NCBI RefSeq assembly: GCF_030687895.1
Contig: NZ_CP117452.1
Coordinates: forward strand, 1,071,501 to 1,135,500
From: Pseudomonas sp. FP198
GTDB taxonomy: Bacteria; Pseudomonadota; Gammaproteobacteria; Pseudomonadales; Pseudomonadaceae
Direction: 5' to 3'
Length of the DNA stretch: 64,000 bases
In this document: piece after piece, positions 10,728-19,841 of the stretch
Layout: every line of letters begins with the position of its first letter
Position numbering within the stretch: the first letter of the stretch is position 1
The notes under the pieces: model-generated
Database searches by the model: none
Seen by the model: the letters and a program-made list of their open reading frames with translations, nothing else
Told to the model about the DNA's origin: nothing
Translations under genes and position numbers: made by a program

Positions 10728-12350
10728 ATGAAACTCTGGCCCAAGCGCCTGACCAGGCTGCTGTGTGTCATAGTGGCCCTGTGCGCAGTGCAGGTGCCCG
10801 TCAGCCTGGCCCAAGGCGAAACGCCCGCCGACCAATTGGTGGTGGGCATGAGCATGATCAACCTGCTGTCCCTGGACCCGGCGGCCGCGACCGGCCTGGA
10901 AGTGGCCGAGGTCAACGCCAACGTCTACGACATGCTCCTGGAGCAGGACGCGGCGCAGCCGGACACGCTGGTGCCGGCCCTGGCGAAAAGCTGGGAAGTC
11001 AGCCCGGACCGCATGCGTCTTACCTTCCAGTTGCGTGATGACGTTCGTTTTCACTCTGGTGCGCCGCTCACTGCGCAAGATGTCGCCTGGTCCTTGCAAC
11101 GTGTGGTCACCCTCAACCGCGCCCTGGCGTCCACCTGGAAAGCCTACGGTTTCACCGCCGACAACGTCGCCCGGCTGATGCGCGCCGAAGGGCCGCACAC
11201 CTTCGTCATGGAGCTGCCACGCGTCACCGACCCGCTGTTGGTACTCAACACCCTGGCCACCTCGCCGAGTGCGTTCATCATCGATCGCTCGGTGGCCTTG
11301 CAGCATCAGGTCGGTGACGACCAGGGCGCGGCCTGGCTGGCGACGCACACGGCCGGGTCCGGTGCGTTCAAGCTGGATATCTGGCGCGCCAACGACGTGA
11401 TCCTGATGAGTCGCAACGAGGACTACTGGCGCGGCGCGCCGAAGTTGCGCCGGGTGATCATGCGCAACATGACCGAGTCCCAGGCCCTGCGCCTGATGGT
11501 CGAGCGCGGTGACCTGGATGTCGCCCGCGGCATGGCGGCCACCGACATCAAGGCGCTGGGCAAGGTGGATGCGGTGCGCATCCAGAGCATCGCCCGCGGC
11601 ACGCTGTACTACGTCGCGATGAGCATGCAGCAGCCGTTGTTCCAGGACATCCGGGTGCGCCAGGCGATCCGTCTGTTGATCGACTACCAGGGCATCAACG
11701 ACGTGGTGATGCCGCACTACGGCGTGATCAACCAGCGCCCGATGCAACTGGGCTTGCCGGCACGCCTGGACGATCCGGGTTATCGCCTGGACGTGGCCGA
11801 GGCTCGCCGCCTGCTGGCAGAAGCCGGTCACGCCGAGGGTTTCAAGGTGAGCATCCGTTCGTTGACCGACCCGCCCTTCATCAACATCGCCACCAGCCTG
11901 CAAGCGACGCTGGCCCAGGCGGGCATCCAGGCGACGATCATCACCGGCACCGGCAACCAGATCTACGGGGCGATGCGCGACCGCCAGTTCGACATTCTCG
12001 TGGGGCGTGGCGGTGGCGGGGCGGAGCGCCATCCGCATTCGAGCCTGCGGGCCCTGGTGTACAACCCGGACAACCGCAGCGAGGCCAAGTTGAGCAACTT
12101 CCAGGGCTGGCGCACCTCGTTCTTCAACCCGCAGCTCAACCAGTTGATCGAACAGGCCGAGCGCGAGCGCGACCCCGAACGGCAGCGGCAGATGTATGCC
12201 CAGATCCAGACCCTCTATGACCAGCAGGCCGGGGCAATCATGCCGGTCTCGCAGATGGTGGACGAGGTGGTGATTCACGCCGACGTGCGCAACTACATCG
12301 GCCACACCGCCGCTACCACGCGTCTTCGCGACGTCTACAAGCAGCGCTGA
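10728..12350 (+). CDS. ABC transporter substrate-binding protein, family 5 (Dpp/Opp/Nik type)
   Basis: 540 aa with a Sec signal peptide ending near VSLAQG. Family-5 features include LAKSWEVSPDRMRLTFQLRD and the DVAWSLQRV segment. The family binds peptides, nickel, opines and some oligosaccharides. It heads a five-gene transporter operon (binding protein, two permeases, two ATPases) with gaps of 30 bases or fewer, 70 bases after the dehydratase gene. Confidence 0.93.
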   Translation: MKLWPKRLTRLLCVIVALCAVQVPVSLAQGETPADQLVVGMSMINLLSLDPAAATGLEVAEVNANVYDMLLEQDAAQPDTLVPALAKSWEVSPDRMRLTFQLRDDVRFHSGAPLTAQDVAWSLQRVVTLNRALASTWKAYGFTADNVARLMRAEGPHTFVMELPRVTDPLLVLNTLATSPSAFIIDRSVALQHQVGDDQGAAWLATHTAGSGAFKLDIWRANDVILMSRNEDYWRGAPKLRRVIMRNMTESQALRLMVERGDLDVARGMAATDIKALGKVDAVRIQSIARGTLYYVAMSMQQPLFQDIRVRQAIRLLIDYQGINDVVMPHYGVINQRPMQLGLPARLDDPGYRLDVAEARRLLAEAGHAEGFKVSIRSLTDPPFINIATSLQATLAQAGIQATIITGTGNQIYGAMRDRQFDILVGRGGGGAERHPHSSLRALVYNPDNRSEAKLSNFQGWRTSFFNPQLNQLIEQAERERDPERQRQMYAQIQTLYDQQAGAIMPVSQMVDEVVIHADVRNYIGHTAATTRLRDVYKQR

Positions 12351-12379
12351 AATCGACGGCCTCAAGGCCAAGGCAGGAA

Positions 12380-13423
12380 ATGAACATGTCGACTGCATCC
12401 TTTTCAATCTGGACAACCCGGGCCGCTTCGGCGACCCGGCGCGGCGGTTCGGTGGCGGTGACGCTGCTGGGGTTGCTGCTGCTGACCTTTTTTATCGGCC
12501 GGGTGATGCCGCTGGACCCGGTGCTGGCAATCGTTGGCCCGGACGCCGACGCCTCGGCCTACGCCCAGGTCTATCAGGAACTGGGCCTGGACAAGCCGCT
12601 GTGGACCCAGTTCGCGATCTACCTCGGCGACCTGCTCCACGGTGACTTCGGCATGGCCTTGCTGACCGGTAACCCGGTTATCAGCGACATCGCCCGGGTC
12701 TTCCCGGCCACCTTGGAACTGGCGACCCTGGCCATTCTGTTCGGCGTGCTGGCGGGCCTGCCGCTGGGTGTCTACGCGGCGACTCATCAGGGCCGCGCCG
12801 GTGATCATGTCGCGCGGTTGATCACGCTGTTCGGCTATTCCACGCCAATCTTCTGGATCGGCATGATGGCTTTCCTGGTGTTCTACGCCTGGTTGGGCTG
12901 GGCCGGTGGCGTCGGGCGAATCGGCCTGGCCTACGACGGGCTGATCCCGAGGCACACCGGGCTGCTGTTGATCGACACCGCCTGGTCCGGCGATTGGGAA
13001 GCCTTTCGCAGTGCGCTGCGGCACATCCTGCTGCCGGCGGTGATCCTCAGTTTCAACTCGGTCGCCTACATCAGCCGCATGACCCGCAGCTTCATGCTCG
13101 AGCAGCTGTCCCAGGAGTACATCATCACTGCCCGGGTCAAGGGGTTGTCCCAACGCAAGATTGTCTGGGGCCACGCCTTCGGCAACATCCGCGTGCAGCT
13201 GTTGACCATCGTCGCGCTGGCCTACGGCGGGCTGCTGGAGGGCGCGGTGCTGATCGAAACCGTGTTCGCCTGGCCGGGTTTCGGCCAATACCTGACGAGC
13301 AGTCTGTTGCTCGGCGACATGAACGCAGTGATGGCCTGCGTGCTGCTGATCGGCCTCATCTTCGTGACGCTGAACCTGATCAGCGATGCGCTGTACAAGA
13401 TCTTCGACCCGAGGACTCGCTAA
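12380..13423 (+). CDS. ABC transporter permease, DppB family
   Basis: 347 aa with six membrane segments. The DppB-type loop VKGLSQRKIVWGHAFGN (EAA loop for contact with the ATPase) and the C-terminal LIETVFAWPGFGQYL are visible. A second in-frame ATG six bases later has the better-spaced AGGAA ribosome site, so the true start may be 12386. The stop overlaps the next start by one base (TAATG). Confidence 0.92.
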   Translation: MNMSTASFSIWTTRAASATRRGGSVAVTLLGLLLLTFFIGRVMPLDPVLAIVGPDADASAYAQVYQELGLDKPLWTQFAIYLGDLLHGDFGMALLTGNPVISDIARVFPATLELATLAILFGVLAGLPLGVYAATHQGRAGDHVARLITLFGYSTPIFWIGMMAFLVFYAWLGWAGGVGRIGLAYDGLIPRHTGLLLIDTAWSGDWEAFRSALRHILLPAVILSFNSVAYISRMTRSFMLEQLSQEYIITARVKGLSQRKIVWGHAFGNIRVQLLTIVALAYGGLLEGAVLIETVFAWPGFGQYLTSSLLLGDMNAVMACVLLIGLIFVTLNLISDALYKIFDPRTR

Positions 13424-14331
13424 TGAATCTGCCCCTTGCTTCCAGTGCAGCCGGCAGTGCCGCGCTGCCCGCTTCGAGTACGGCAGCACTGGTCGCCAGC
13501 GCCGCACGGCTGCTGCGCTTTCTGCTGCGCAACCCGATGACGTTCGCCGGCCTGGTTGTCGTCGCGACCTTGATGGTGGTCGCGGCGTTCGCGCCATGGA
13601 TCGCCGGTCACGATCCGTTGCTGCAGAACCTCGCCGGTGCGTTGCAAGCGCCCAGCAGCGCGCACTGGTTCGGCACCGATGAATACGGTCGCGATGTATT
13701 CGCCCGGTTGGTGTACGGCTCGCGCATCACCTTGTACATCGTCTTGCTGGTGACGGTGATCGTCGGCCCCATCGGCCTGTTGGTCGGGACCATCTCCGGC
13801 TACTTCGGCGGCTGGGTCGACAGCCTGTTCATGCGCATCACCGACATCTTCATCTCGTTTCCGAGCCTGGTGCTGGCGCTGGCCTTCATCGCGGCGCTTG
13901 GCCCGGGCCTGGAGCACGCGGTGATTGCCATCGCGCTGACGGCCTGGCCGCCGATCGCCCGATTGGCTCGCGCAGAAACCCTGCCGCTGCGCAACGCCGA
14001 CTTTGTCGTCGCGGTGCAGCTCCAAGGCGCGTCGAGTACCCGGATCATCCTGCGCCATATCATCCCGATGTGCCTGTCGTCGGTGATCATCCGCCTGACC
14101 ATGAACATGGCCAGCATCATCCTCACCGCCGCCGCCCTGGGCTTTCTCGGCCTCGGCGCCCAGGCACCGCTGCCGGAGTGGGGCGCGATGATCTCCACCG
14201 GCCGGCGCTACATGCTCGAAAGCTGGTGGCTGGTGGCGGCGCCGGGTGCGGCGATCATGCTGGTCAGCCTGGCCTTCAACCTGTTGGGCGACGGCTTGCG
14301 CGACGTCCTCGACCCCCGCAGCCAATCCTGA
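13423..14331 (+). CDS. ABC transporter permease, DppC family
   Basis: 302 aa starting MNLPLASSAAGSAALPA, immediately at the TAATG junction with the dppB-like gene. The N-terminal DppC motif WFGTDEYGRDVFARLVYG and the EAA loop VAVQLQGASSTRIILRHI are intact. It has about six membrane segments and forms the heterodimeric channel with the preceding permease. The frame is open far upstream, but only this start gives the family N-terminus. Confidence 0.93.
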   Translation: MNLPLASSAAGSAALPASSTAALVASAARLLRFLLRNPMTFAGLVVVATLMVVAAFAPWIAGHDPLLQNLAGALQAPSSAHWFGTDEYGRDVFARLVYGSRITLYIVLLVTVIVGPIGLLVGTISGYFGGWVDSLFMRITDIFISFPSLVLALAFIAALGPGLEHAVIAIALTAWPPIARLARAETLPLRNADFVVAVQLQGASSTRIILRHIIPMCLSSVIIRLTMNMASIILTAAALGFLGLGAQAPLPEWGAMISTGRRYMLESWWLVAAPGAAIMLVSLAFNLLGDGLRDVLDPRSQS

Positions 14332-14341
14332 GGAACCTCCC

Positions 14342-15181
14342 ATGACTGAGATAAAACTGGCTGTGCAGGATTTGTGCGTGGAGTTTCGCAACGCCGGCAA
14401 AACCTCCCCGGCGGTGCGTGATGTGTCGTTCAACCTGAGGCGGGAAAAACTCGCCATCGTCGGTGAATCCGGCTCGGGCAAATCCACCGTCGGCCGCAGC
14501 CTGTTGCGCTTGCATCCGCCGACGGCGCGGGTCACCGCCAAGACCCTGCGTTTTGCCGATATCGATTTGCTGAAGGCCAGCGAAAAGCAGATCCAGGCGA
14601 TTCGTGGCGCGCGCATGTCGATGATCATGCAAGATCCGAAGTACTCGCTGAACCCGGTGGTGCGAGTCGGCGAGCAAATCGCCGAAGCCTATCTCGCCCA
14701 TCACAAGGTGCCCCATCACCAAGCCCGGGAACGGGCCCTGGATATGCTCGGCAAGGTACACATTCGAGACCCTCGACGAGTCTATGACCTGTACCCCCAT
14801 GAAGTCTCGGGTGGCATGGGGCAGCGGATCATGATCGCCATGATGGTCATCACCGATCCCCAGGTGATCATCGCCGACGAGCCCACCTCGGCGCTGGACG
14901 TGTCGGTGCGCCGGCAGGTGCTCAATGTATTGGAGGAGCTGGTCAGCGAGCGTGACCTGGGACTGATCTTCATCAGCCATGACCTGAACCTGGTGCGGCA
15001 TTTCTGCGACCGCGTGCTGGTGATGTATGCCGGCCGGGTGGTCGAGTCGATTGCCGCCGCCGATCTGGATAACGCCACCCATCCCTATACCCGAGGCCTG
15101 TTGGCCGCGTTGCCAAGCCTGGATCACCGGCGCGCCACGCTGCCGGTGCTGCAGCGCGACCCACGTTGGTTGAACGCTTGA
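14342..15181 (+). CDS. ABC transporter ATP-binding protein, DppD type
   Basis: 279 aa from MTEIKLAVQDLCVEF. It has Walker A GESGSGKS, Q-loop MIMQDPKYSLNP, signature VSGGMGQR, Walker B VIIADEPTS and switch His in FISHDLN. The C-terminal extension (HPYTRGLLAALPSL) is typical of the oligopeptide-type ATPases. It is shorter than usual DppD proteins (~325 aa) and has no cysteine-rich iron-sulphur tail. Confidence 0.93.
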   Translation: MTEIKLAVQDLCVEFRNAGKTSPAVRDVSFNLRREKLAIVGESGSGKSTVGRSLLRLHPPTARVTAKTLRFADIDLLKASEKQIQAIRGARMSMIMQDPKYSLNPVVRVGEQIAEAYLAHHKVPHHQARERALDMLGKVHIRDPRRVYDLYPHEVSGGMGQRIMIAMMVITDPQVIIADEPTSALDVSVRRQVLNVLEELVSERDLGLIFISHDLNLVRHFCDRVLVMYAGRVVESIAAADLDNATHPYTRGLLAALPSLDHRRATLPVLQRDPRWLNA

Positions 15182-15191
15182 GGAGCCTGTC

Positions 15192-15959
15192 ATGAACATG
15201 ATCGAAATCGCCGGCCTGAACCTCAGTTTCGGCACCGGCGCGGCACTGAACGCGGTACTGCACGACGTCGACCTGAGCGTTGGCGAGGGCGAGGCATTCG
15301 GCCTGGTGGGGGAGTCCGGTTCGGGCAAGACCACCGTGCTCCGTTGCCTGGCCGGACAGTACCAGCACTGGGCGGGACGGTTGCAGATCGCGGGGCGGGC
15401 GGTGACGCGCAAGTTGCCGCTGGATCATTACCGCACCGTGCAGATGGTTTTCCAGGATCCCTACGCTTCATTGCATCCGCGCTACACCATTGACGCCGCG
15501 TTGCAGGAACCATTGCGCATCCACGGCATCGACGGGCGCGGGCAAAAAGTCAGCGAGATCCTGCGCAAGGTCGGCCTGAACGACAGCTTCCGCTTTCGTT
15601 ATCCGCATCAGTTGTCCGGCGGCCAGCGCCAGCGCGTGGCGATTGCCCGGGCGCTGATCCTGCGCCCGCGGGTACTGCTGCTGGACGAGCCAACCTCGGC
15701 TTTGGACGTCTCGGTGCAGGCGGAAATTCTCAACTTGCTGGCTGATCTGCGTCGTCAGGAAGGTCTGACCTACCTGATGGTGACCCACGATCTTGCCGTC
15801 GTTGCGCACTTGTGTGATCGGCTGGCGGTGATGCAACAGGGCCGAGTGGTGGAAACCCTCGACAGCCAGCTGCTGGCGAGCGATGGCGCCGCCCACGAGT
15901 ACACCCGTTTGCTGGTGCAAGCCAGTCGCGACCTACAGCGAATACCCATCGCCGTATGA
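15192..15959 (+). CDS. ABC transporter ATP-binding protein, DppF type
   Basis: 255 aa. AGGAGCC lies seven bases before the ATG. It carries Walker A GESGSGKT, Q-loop MVFQDPYASLHP, signature LSGGQRQR and Walker B VLLLDEPTS. It pairs with the DppD-like ATPase and closes the importer operon. Confidence 0.93.
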   Translation: MNMIEIAGLNLSFGTGAALNAVLHDVDLSVGEGEAFGLVGESGSGKTTVLRCLAGQYQHWAGRLQIAGRAVTRKLPLDHYRTVQMVFQDPYASLHPRYTIDAALQEPLRIHGIDGRGQKVSEILRKVGLNDSFRFRYPHQLSGGQRQRVAIARALILRPRVLLLDEPTSALDVSVQAEILNLLADLRRQEGLTYLMVTHDLAVVAHLCDRLAVMQQGRVVETLDSQLLASDGAAHEYTRLLVQASRDLQRIPIAV

Positions 15960-16089
15960 AGTAACCAAGCCGCTGTAACTGTTTTAAACCGCAGCACACG
16001 TTGAACCGCAAGTTTCAATGCGCGCACGCGCTCGCCTGCGATTTGACGTTCACCCCAACTATTGATTTCAACCAACAAGAATAAAAAAC

Positions 16090-16812
16090 ATGAAAAAGAT
16101 ACTCACCGCTTTGTCGATCGCTTCATTGTTCACTTCGGTGGTCGTTCAGGCCGATACCGGTTACATCAACGTTCGCCATCAATACGCCGAAAAGACCCGC
16201 ATGCATGCCGACCGCGCCAAGTTCGGCATCAGGCTGGATAACGGTGTGGGCCTGGAAGGCGAACTCAAATACAAGACCGCCGGGGATCGGGAAGACGTCG
16301 CCTTCGACAACACTGTCGGCAGCGGCCATGAGTTCACGGTCAACTACCAGCACAAGATCGACGACCGCTGGACGCTGACGCCTTCGTTCGCCATGGAAAG
16401 CGACGAGGAGTCCACCACCTACAAGATGGGCTTGCGCCTGGGCTACAAGATCACCAAGGAACTGAGCATCGCCGGGCGTTACCGTTATGACGCCAGCAAA
16501 CTGGACCGCGACAAGGTGGATCACGACGTGCCGGACAATGGCCAGGACGACCAGACGATCCATCGCTACGACGTCTATATCAACTATGCGAACCAGGGGC
16601 CGTGGGCCTATGAATACCAACTGACTTACTTCGATGCCGATTACATTCGCTACAACGGCGGTACGGACGACTATGAGCAGAATGCCGTGGTCAAGTACAA
16701 GTGGGATAAGCGTTGGGCACCGTTCTTTGAGGTCGGTGACATCAAGGTCAATTCGGTGGACAGTGATCGGCAGTTGCGCTTGCGGGTGGGCATTCAATAC
16801 AACTTTTTCTGA
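16090..16812 (+). CDS. KdgM-family outer-membrane porin (oligogalacturonate-specific type)
   Basis: 240 aa with a signal peptide MKKILTALSIASLFTSVVVQA. The mature protein is made of short amphipathic strands and ends in aromatic VGIQYNFF, the terminal beta-signal of outer-membrane barrels. The opening YINVRHQYAEKTRMHADR is characteristic of KdgM/NanC-like 12-strand porins, which pass acidic oligosaccharides. Its position directly after the importer suggests it admits the substrate of that pathway. Confidence 0.85.
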   Translation: MKKILTALSIASLFTSVVVQADTGYINVRHQYAEKTRMHADRAKFGIRLDNGVGLEGELKYKTAGDREDVAFDNTVGSGHEFTVNYQHKIDDRWTLTPSFAMESDEESTTYKMGLRLGYKITKELSIAGRYRYDASKLDRDKVDHDVPDNGQDDQTIHRYDVYINYANQGPWAYEYQLTYFDADYIRYNGGTDDYEQNAVVKYKWDKRWAPFFEVGDIKVNSVDSDRQLRLRVGIQYNFF

Positions 16813-16852
16813 GTCGCAGGGAGTACAAAGTACTCAAGGGATCGATGAAACC

Positions 16853-16941
16853 GTGGCGAGGGAGCTTGCTCCCGCTTGGGTGCGAAGCGCCCACAAAGAA
16901 GGACTGCTACGCAGCCCAGCGGGAGCAAGCTCCCTCGCCAC
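16853..16941. repeat. Pseudomonas intergenic palindromic repeat pair
   Basis: GTGGCGAGGGAGCTTGCTCC and its inverse GGGAGCAAGCTCCCTCGCCAC flank a 45-base centre. It sits between convergent kdgM-like and gntR genes and could act as a bidirectional hairpin. Confidence 0.85.
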
Positions 16942-16992
16942 CATGAATTGCGCCTTTGATATAGATGCACCACAGGAGGGCTGTGGAGCGTT

Positions 16993-17736
16993 TTATTCGT
17001 TGTAGAACGCCTGGCGTTGTTGGGTTTCACACAGGCGCATGCGGCTGTTGCTCAAGTGCAGGTACATGGCCGCCCGCGCCGCGTCGGCATTGCGGCTGGC
17101 GATAGCATCGAAAATCTGCTGGTGTTCGGCGTTGATCCCCTGCAGGTAGGCGCTGCGATCACTTTGCCCGGAGTAGGCGGAGTTCATCCGCGTACGCGGG
17201 ATCAGCTTTGTACCCAGGTGCTTCATGATGTCGATCAGGTAGTAATTGCCGGCCGCCTTGGCGATTTTCAGATGGAACTGGAAGTCGGCGTTGATCGTGG
17301 TGCCGGATTTTTCCGGCCCTTGCAGCAACGCCTCCAGCGCCTGGGCCAGTTCGGCCAGGGCTTGGGGCGTGGCGCGTTCGGCGGCCATGCCGGCGGCCTG
17401 CACTTCCAGGCTCAGGCGAAACTCCAGCAAATTGAGTACGTCCGACAACGTCGCAATCGTCGCCGGCCCGAGGGTGAACCCCTCCGGCGCCGGCATATCC
17501 AGGACAAACGTACCGACGCCATGGCGGGTCTCGACCAACCCCGCCGCCTGCAGGCGCGACAGCGCCTCGCGCACCACCGAACGGCTGACACCCTCGGCTT
17601 CCATGATGTGCACTTCGGTGGGGAGCTTTTCGCCGCATTTCAGGATGCCGTCGCGCATGCGCTGGGCAAAACGGTCGACCAGTGTTTCGGCCAGGCGGCG
17701 CGGCTTGTTCAATGGAGATAACGCTTGGTCCGTCAT
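16993..17736 (-). CDS. FadR-subfamily GntR transcriptional regulator
   Basis: 247 aa. The N-terminal winged helix (LVDRFAQRMRDGILKCGEKL ... VSRSVVREALSRLQAAGLV) is followed by an FCD domain with candidate metal/ligand residues in INADFQFHLKIA, AEHQQIFDAI and YLHLSNSR. Such proteins usually repress catabolic operons and release DNA on binding an organic acid. It is divergent from a paralogue 96 bases away. It is a candidate for binding the TTGTATG/CATACAA operator. Confidence 0.92.
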   Translation of the reverse strand: MTDQALSPLNKPRRLAETLVDRFAQRMRDGILKCGEKLPTEVHIMEAEGVSRSVVREALSRLQAAGLVETRHGVGTFVLDMPAPEGFTLGPATIATLSDVLNLLEFRLSLEVQAAGMAAERATPQALAELAQALEALLQGPEKSGTTINADFQFHLKIAKAAGNYYLIDIMKHLGTKLIPRTRMNSAYSGQSDRSAYLQGINAEHQQIFDAIASRNADAARAAMYLHLSNSRMRLCETQQRQAFYNE

Positions 17737-17832
17737 CGGCGTGCTCTAGTGTGATCAGCGGGCATTATAGTGAGTTTTGGCCCAAGGTCGCGGCTATAAT
17801 GCCGCGATCGTCTGGCTTGATGGATAGGTGCA

Positions 17833-18547
17833 ATGGAGCGTGTCACAACCGATCGACGCCTGAGCATGACTCAGCAACTGGTGGTCGACCTGACGCAGCA
17901 GATACTCGCGGGCGAGCTGCCGGCGGGCAGCAAACTGCCAACCGAACAGGTGATCATCAAAGAGCGCGGCGTCAGTCGGACCGTGGTCCGCGAAGCCATG
18001 TCACGGCTCCAGGCCGAAGGCTTGGTCGAGACGCGCCATGGCATCGGCACCTTCGTCGTCGACACCGCGCGCCCGGGTGATTTCCAGGGCGGCAAGCACA
18101 TCAAGGGCGGCGCCCATGACGCGCTGGCCGTCATCGAACTGCGCCTGAGCCTGGAAGTGGAAGCGGCCGGCATCGCTGCGCAACGCGCCACGCCGGAGCA
18201 GTTGCTGGCCATGCGCGAAGCGCTGAATGCGGCGAATGCCGTCGACGCAACGGACGACAACAGCGCCCGGACGGATTTCGAATTTCATCGGCAGATTGCC
18301 CAATGCACCGGCAACAGCTTTTTTTATCGACGCGATGGCGCACGTCGGCAATACCCTGATTGCCGTGGTCCAGCAGGCGATGCCAGCGATGGCGACTGAA
18401 AATCGAGCATTGGTGGTGCGTGAACGCGAGCAGGTCTACGCGGCATTGGCGCGACGGGACGGCGAAGCGGCGCGGGCGTCGATGCGGTTGCATCTGATCA
18501 ACATGCAGCAGCGGGTCCGGGGCGCAGTAGAATTGGCGAAGCAATAA
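17833..18547 (+). pseudogene. FadR-subfamily GntR regulator, interrupted by a one-base frameshift
   Basis: The first frame (17833-18399) encodes the winged helix and most of the FCD domain up to RQIAQCTGNSFF. There the frame changes and the natural continuation IDAMAHVGNTLIAVVQQAM is in the next frame, ending at 18547. The join is a run of seven T at 18319-18325; six T would restore one ~237-aa protein like its neighbour. As written, translation ends after about 25 foreign residues. It may be a real null allele, a slippage-prone tract or a sequencing error. Confidence 0.82.
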
Positions 18548-18558
18548 TTCGCACCACA

Positions 18559-18605
18559 GACCCTGTGGGGGCGGGCGGGCGGGCTTGCTCGCGAAGGCGG
18601 CGGCC
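18559..18605. repeat. REP element between two convergent genes
   Basis: CTGTGGGGGCGGGCGGGCGG runs into GCTTGCTCGCGAAGGCGG, a member of the GTGGGAGCGAGC...GCTCGCGAA family. It separates the 3' ends of the frameshifted gntR and the lipoprotein gene. Confidence 0.7.
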
Positions 18606-18615
18606 CATCCTCTTG

Positions 18616-19666
18616 CTAATTGCGCTTCCAGCACTCCGCAAACCGCGTACATACCCCCGTAATGCTCGTCCATCTGCGCCATCCTTTCCAGGTGACGAGT
18701 TACCGCTTCGACCGTCACCCCATTCCCGATCCGGAAGTACTCCACCATCATCGCAACGTCCAGGTCGATCTCGGCTTTCTCCGGCTTGGCATTGGCGGTT
18801 TTGGGTAACGCCCATTGCTCCAACTGCTCGTCCTTCAGCTGTCGCAGACGCGTCTGGTATTCCTCCTTGAAACGTTCCATCGAGTGCGTCTTGTTCTGCG
18901 CCATGTCATCGCCAAACGTCTGCAGATTTTCCCGGTACAGCGTCCAGTAGTCAGCCGGCAGATCGAAACCGAGCTTGGCCTTGCGTTCGCTGATCAGGGT
19001 GTCCAGTTTCTCGGGTGAATAACTCTCGACTTTTTCCTTGGCCGGATCCGTCTTCACCGTGACGACCAGGCTTTTATCGATGACCCGGCTCATCAGTTCC
19101 AGGCGATGGGGTGTGTCCGGGTAGGTCTTGGGGAACAGCGCATTGCGGCCGGAGCAGGCGGGAAAGTCTTTTTTCAGGATCGGGATCGGTGTGCGCACGT
19201 CCTTGCCGTCGACCCGTTGCAAGCGTTGCAATTGAGTCAGGCAGAAGTTCTTCTCGGACTTGAACGTCACCTCGTATTCGGCATTGGCCTCGGGTGTGAA
19301 GTTGAAGCCCTTGCCACACACGGCATAACCGCTGTTCATGTTGGTGCGCAGGTGAATCTGCTCGCCGGGCTTGAGCTTGACCTCCAGATAACCCCTGGCA
19401 TCCTTGGGCGCCGGAACGCTCATTCCCACCCGCCGCGCGGTATCGCTTAACAGCATATTGTTGAGGATGCCCGTGGTTTGTCCGTCACAATGGGCCGCGT
19501 CGAAATAATCCAGCGTGGCGTTGCTGGTATTGGCGACGAACCTCAACTTGGCGGCGTCCGGTTCGACGGCATCGGGGTAGCTGCCATTGACGCTGCAACC
19601 GCCGAGCAATACAAACAACGCGGACAATGCTAGCAACGGGGCAGGACAGCGAGGCAGGGCGAGCAT
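18616..19666 (-). CDS. Putative lipoprotein of unknown function with disrupted 3' end
   Basis: The N-terminus has a lipoprotein signal peptide with lipobox LLGGC (MLALPRCPAPLLALSALFVLLGGC). The rest is about 330 residues, rich in charged residues in the second half, with several cysteines, and of no recognised family. In the frame as written there is no stop at the expected place; it runs to 18131, antisense to the gntR gene. A one-base change near 18643-18647 would give an ending RFAECWKRN and a TAG at 18616-18618. I therefore place the original end there and regard the extension as an artefact of a frameshift. Confidence 0.65.
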
Positions 19667-19799
19667 AGGTCATCCTTGAAGGATCGATAAAGTGACGAAT
19701 GCTACTAAAATGCCATTATCGCGTCCATCACCTGCCGCTGGACAGCAGGCGATACCCTCCTCTTTTCCGAAAATGACTCCAAAAATGAATGCAGCAAAC

Positions 19800-19830
19800 C
19801 GTGGAGCGAGCAAGCTCGCTCCCGCAGGTC
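19800..19830. repeat. REP element after aceE
   Basis: GTGGAGCGAGCAAGCTCGCTCCCGC is a perfect hairpin version of the REP family. It lies 12 bases beyond the aceE stop and may serve as 3' end stabiliser. Confidence 0.65.
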
Positions 19831-19841
19831 TTTCGTGGAGA

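Noticed and set aside
10227..12416. 729-codon minus-strand frame over the ABC binding-protein gene
   Set aside because: Antisense shadow of high-GC coding sequence; the plus-strand gene has a signal peptide and family motifs.
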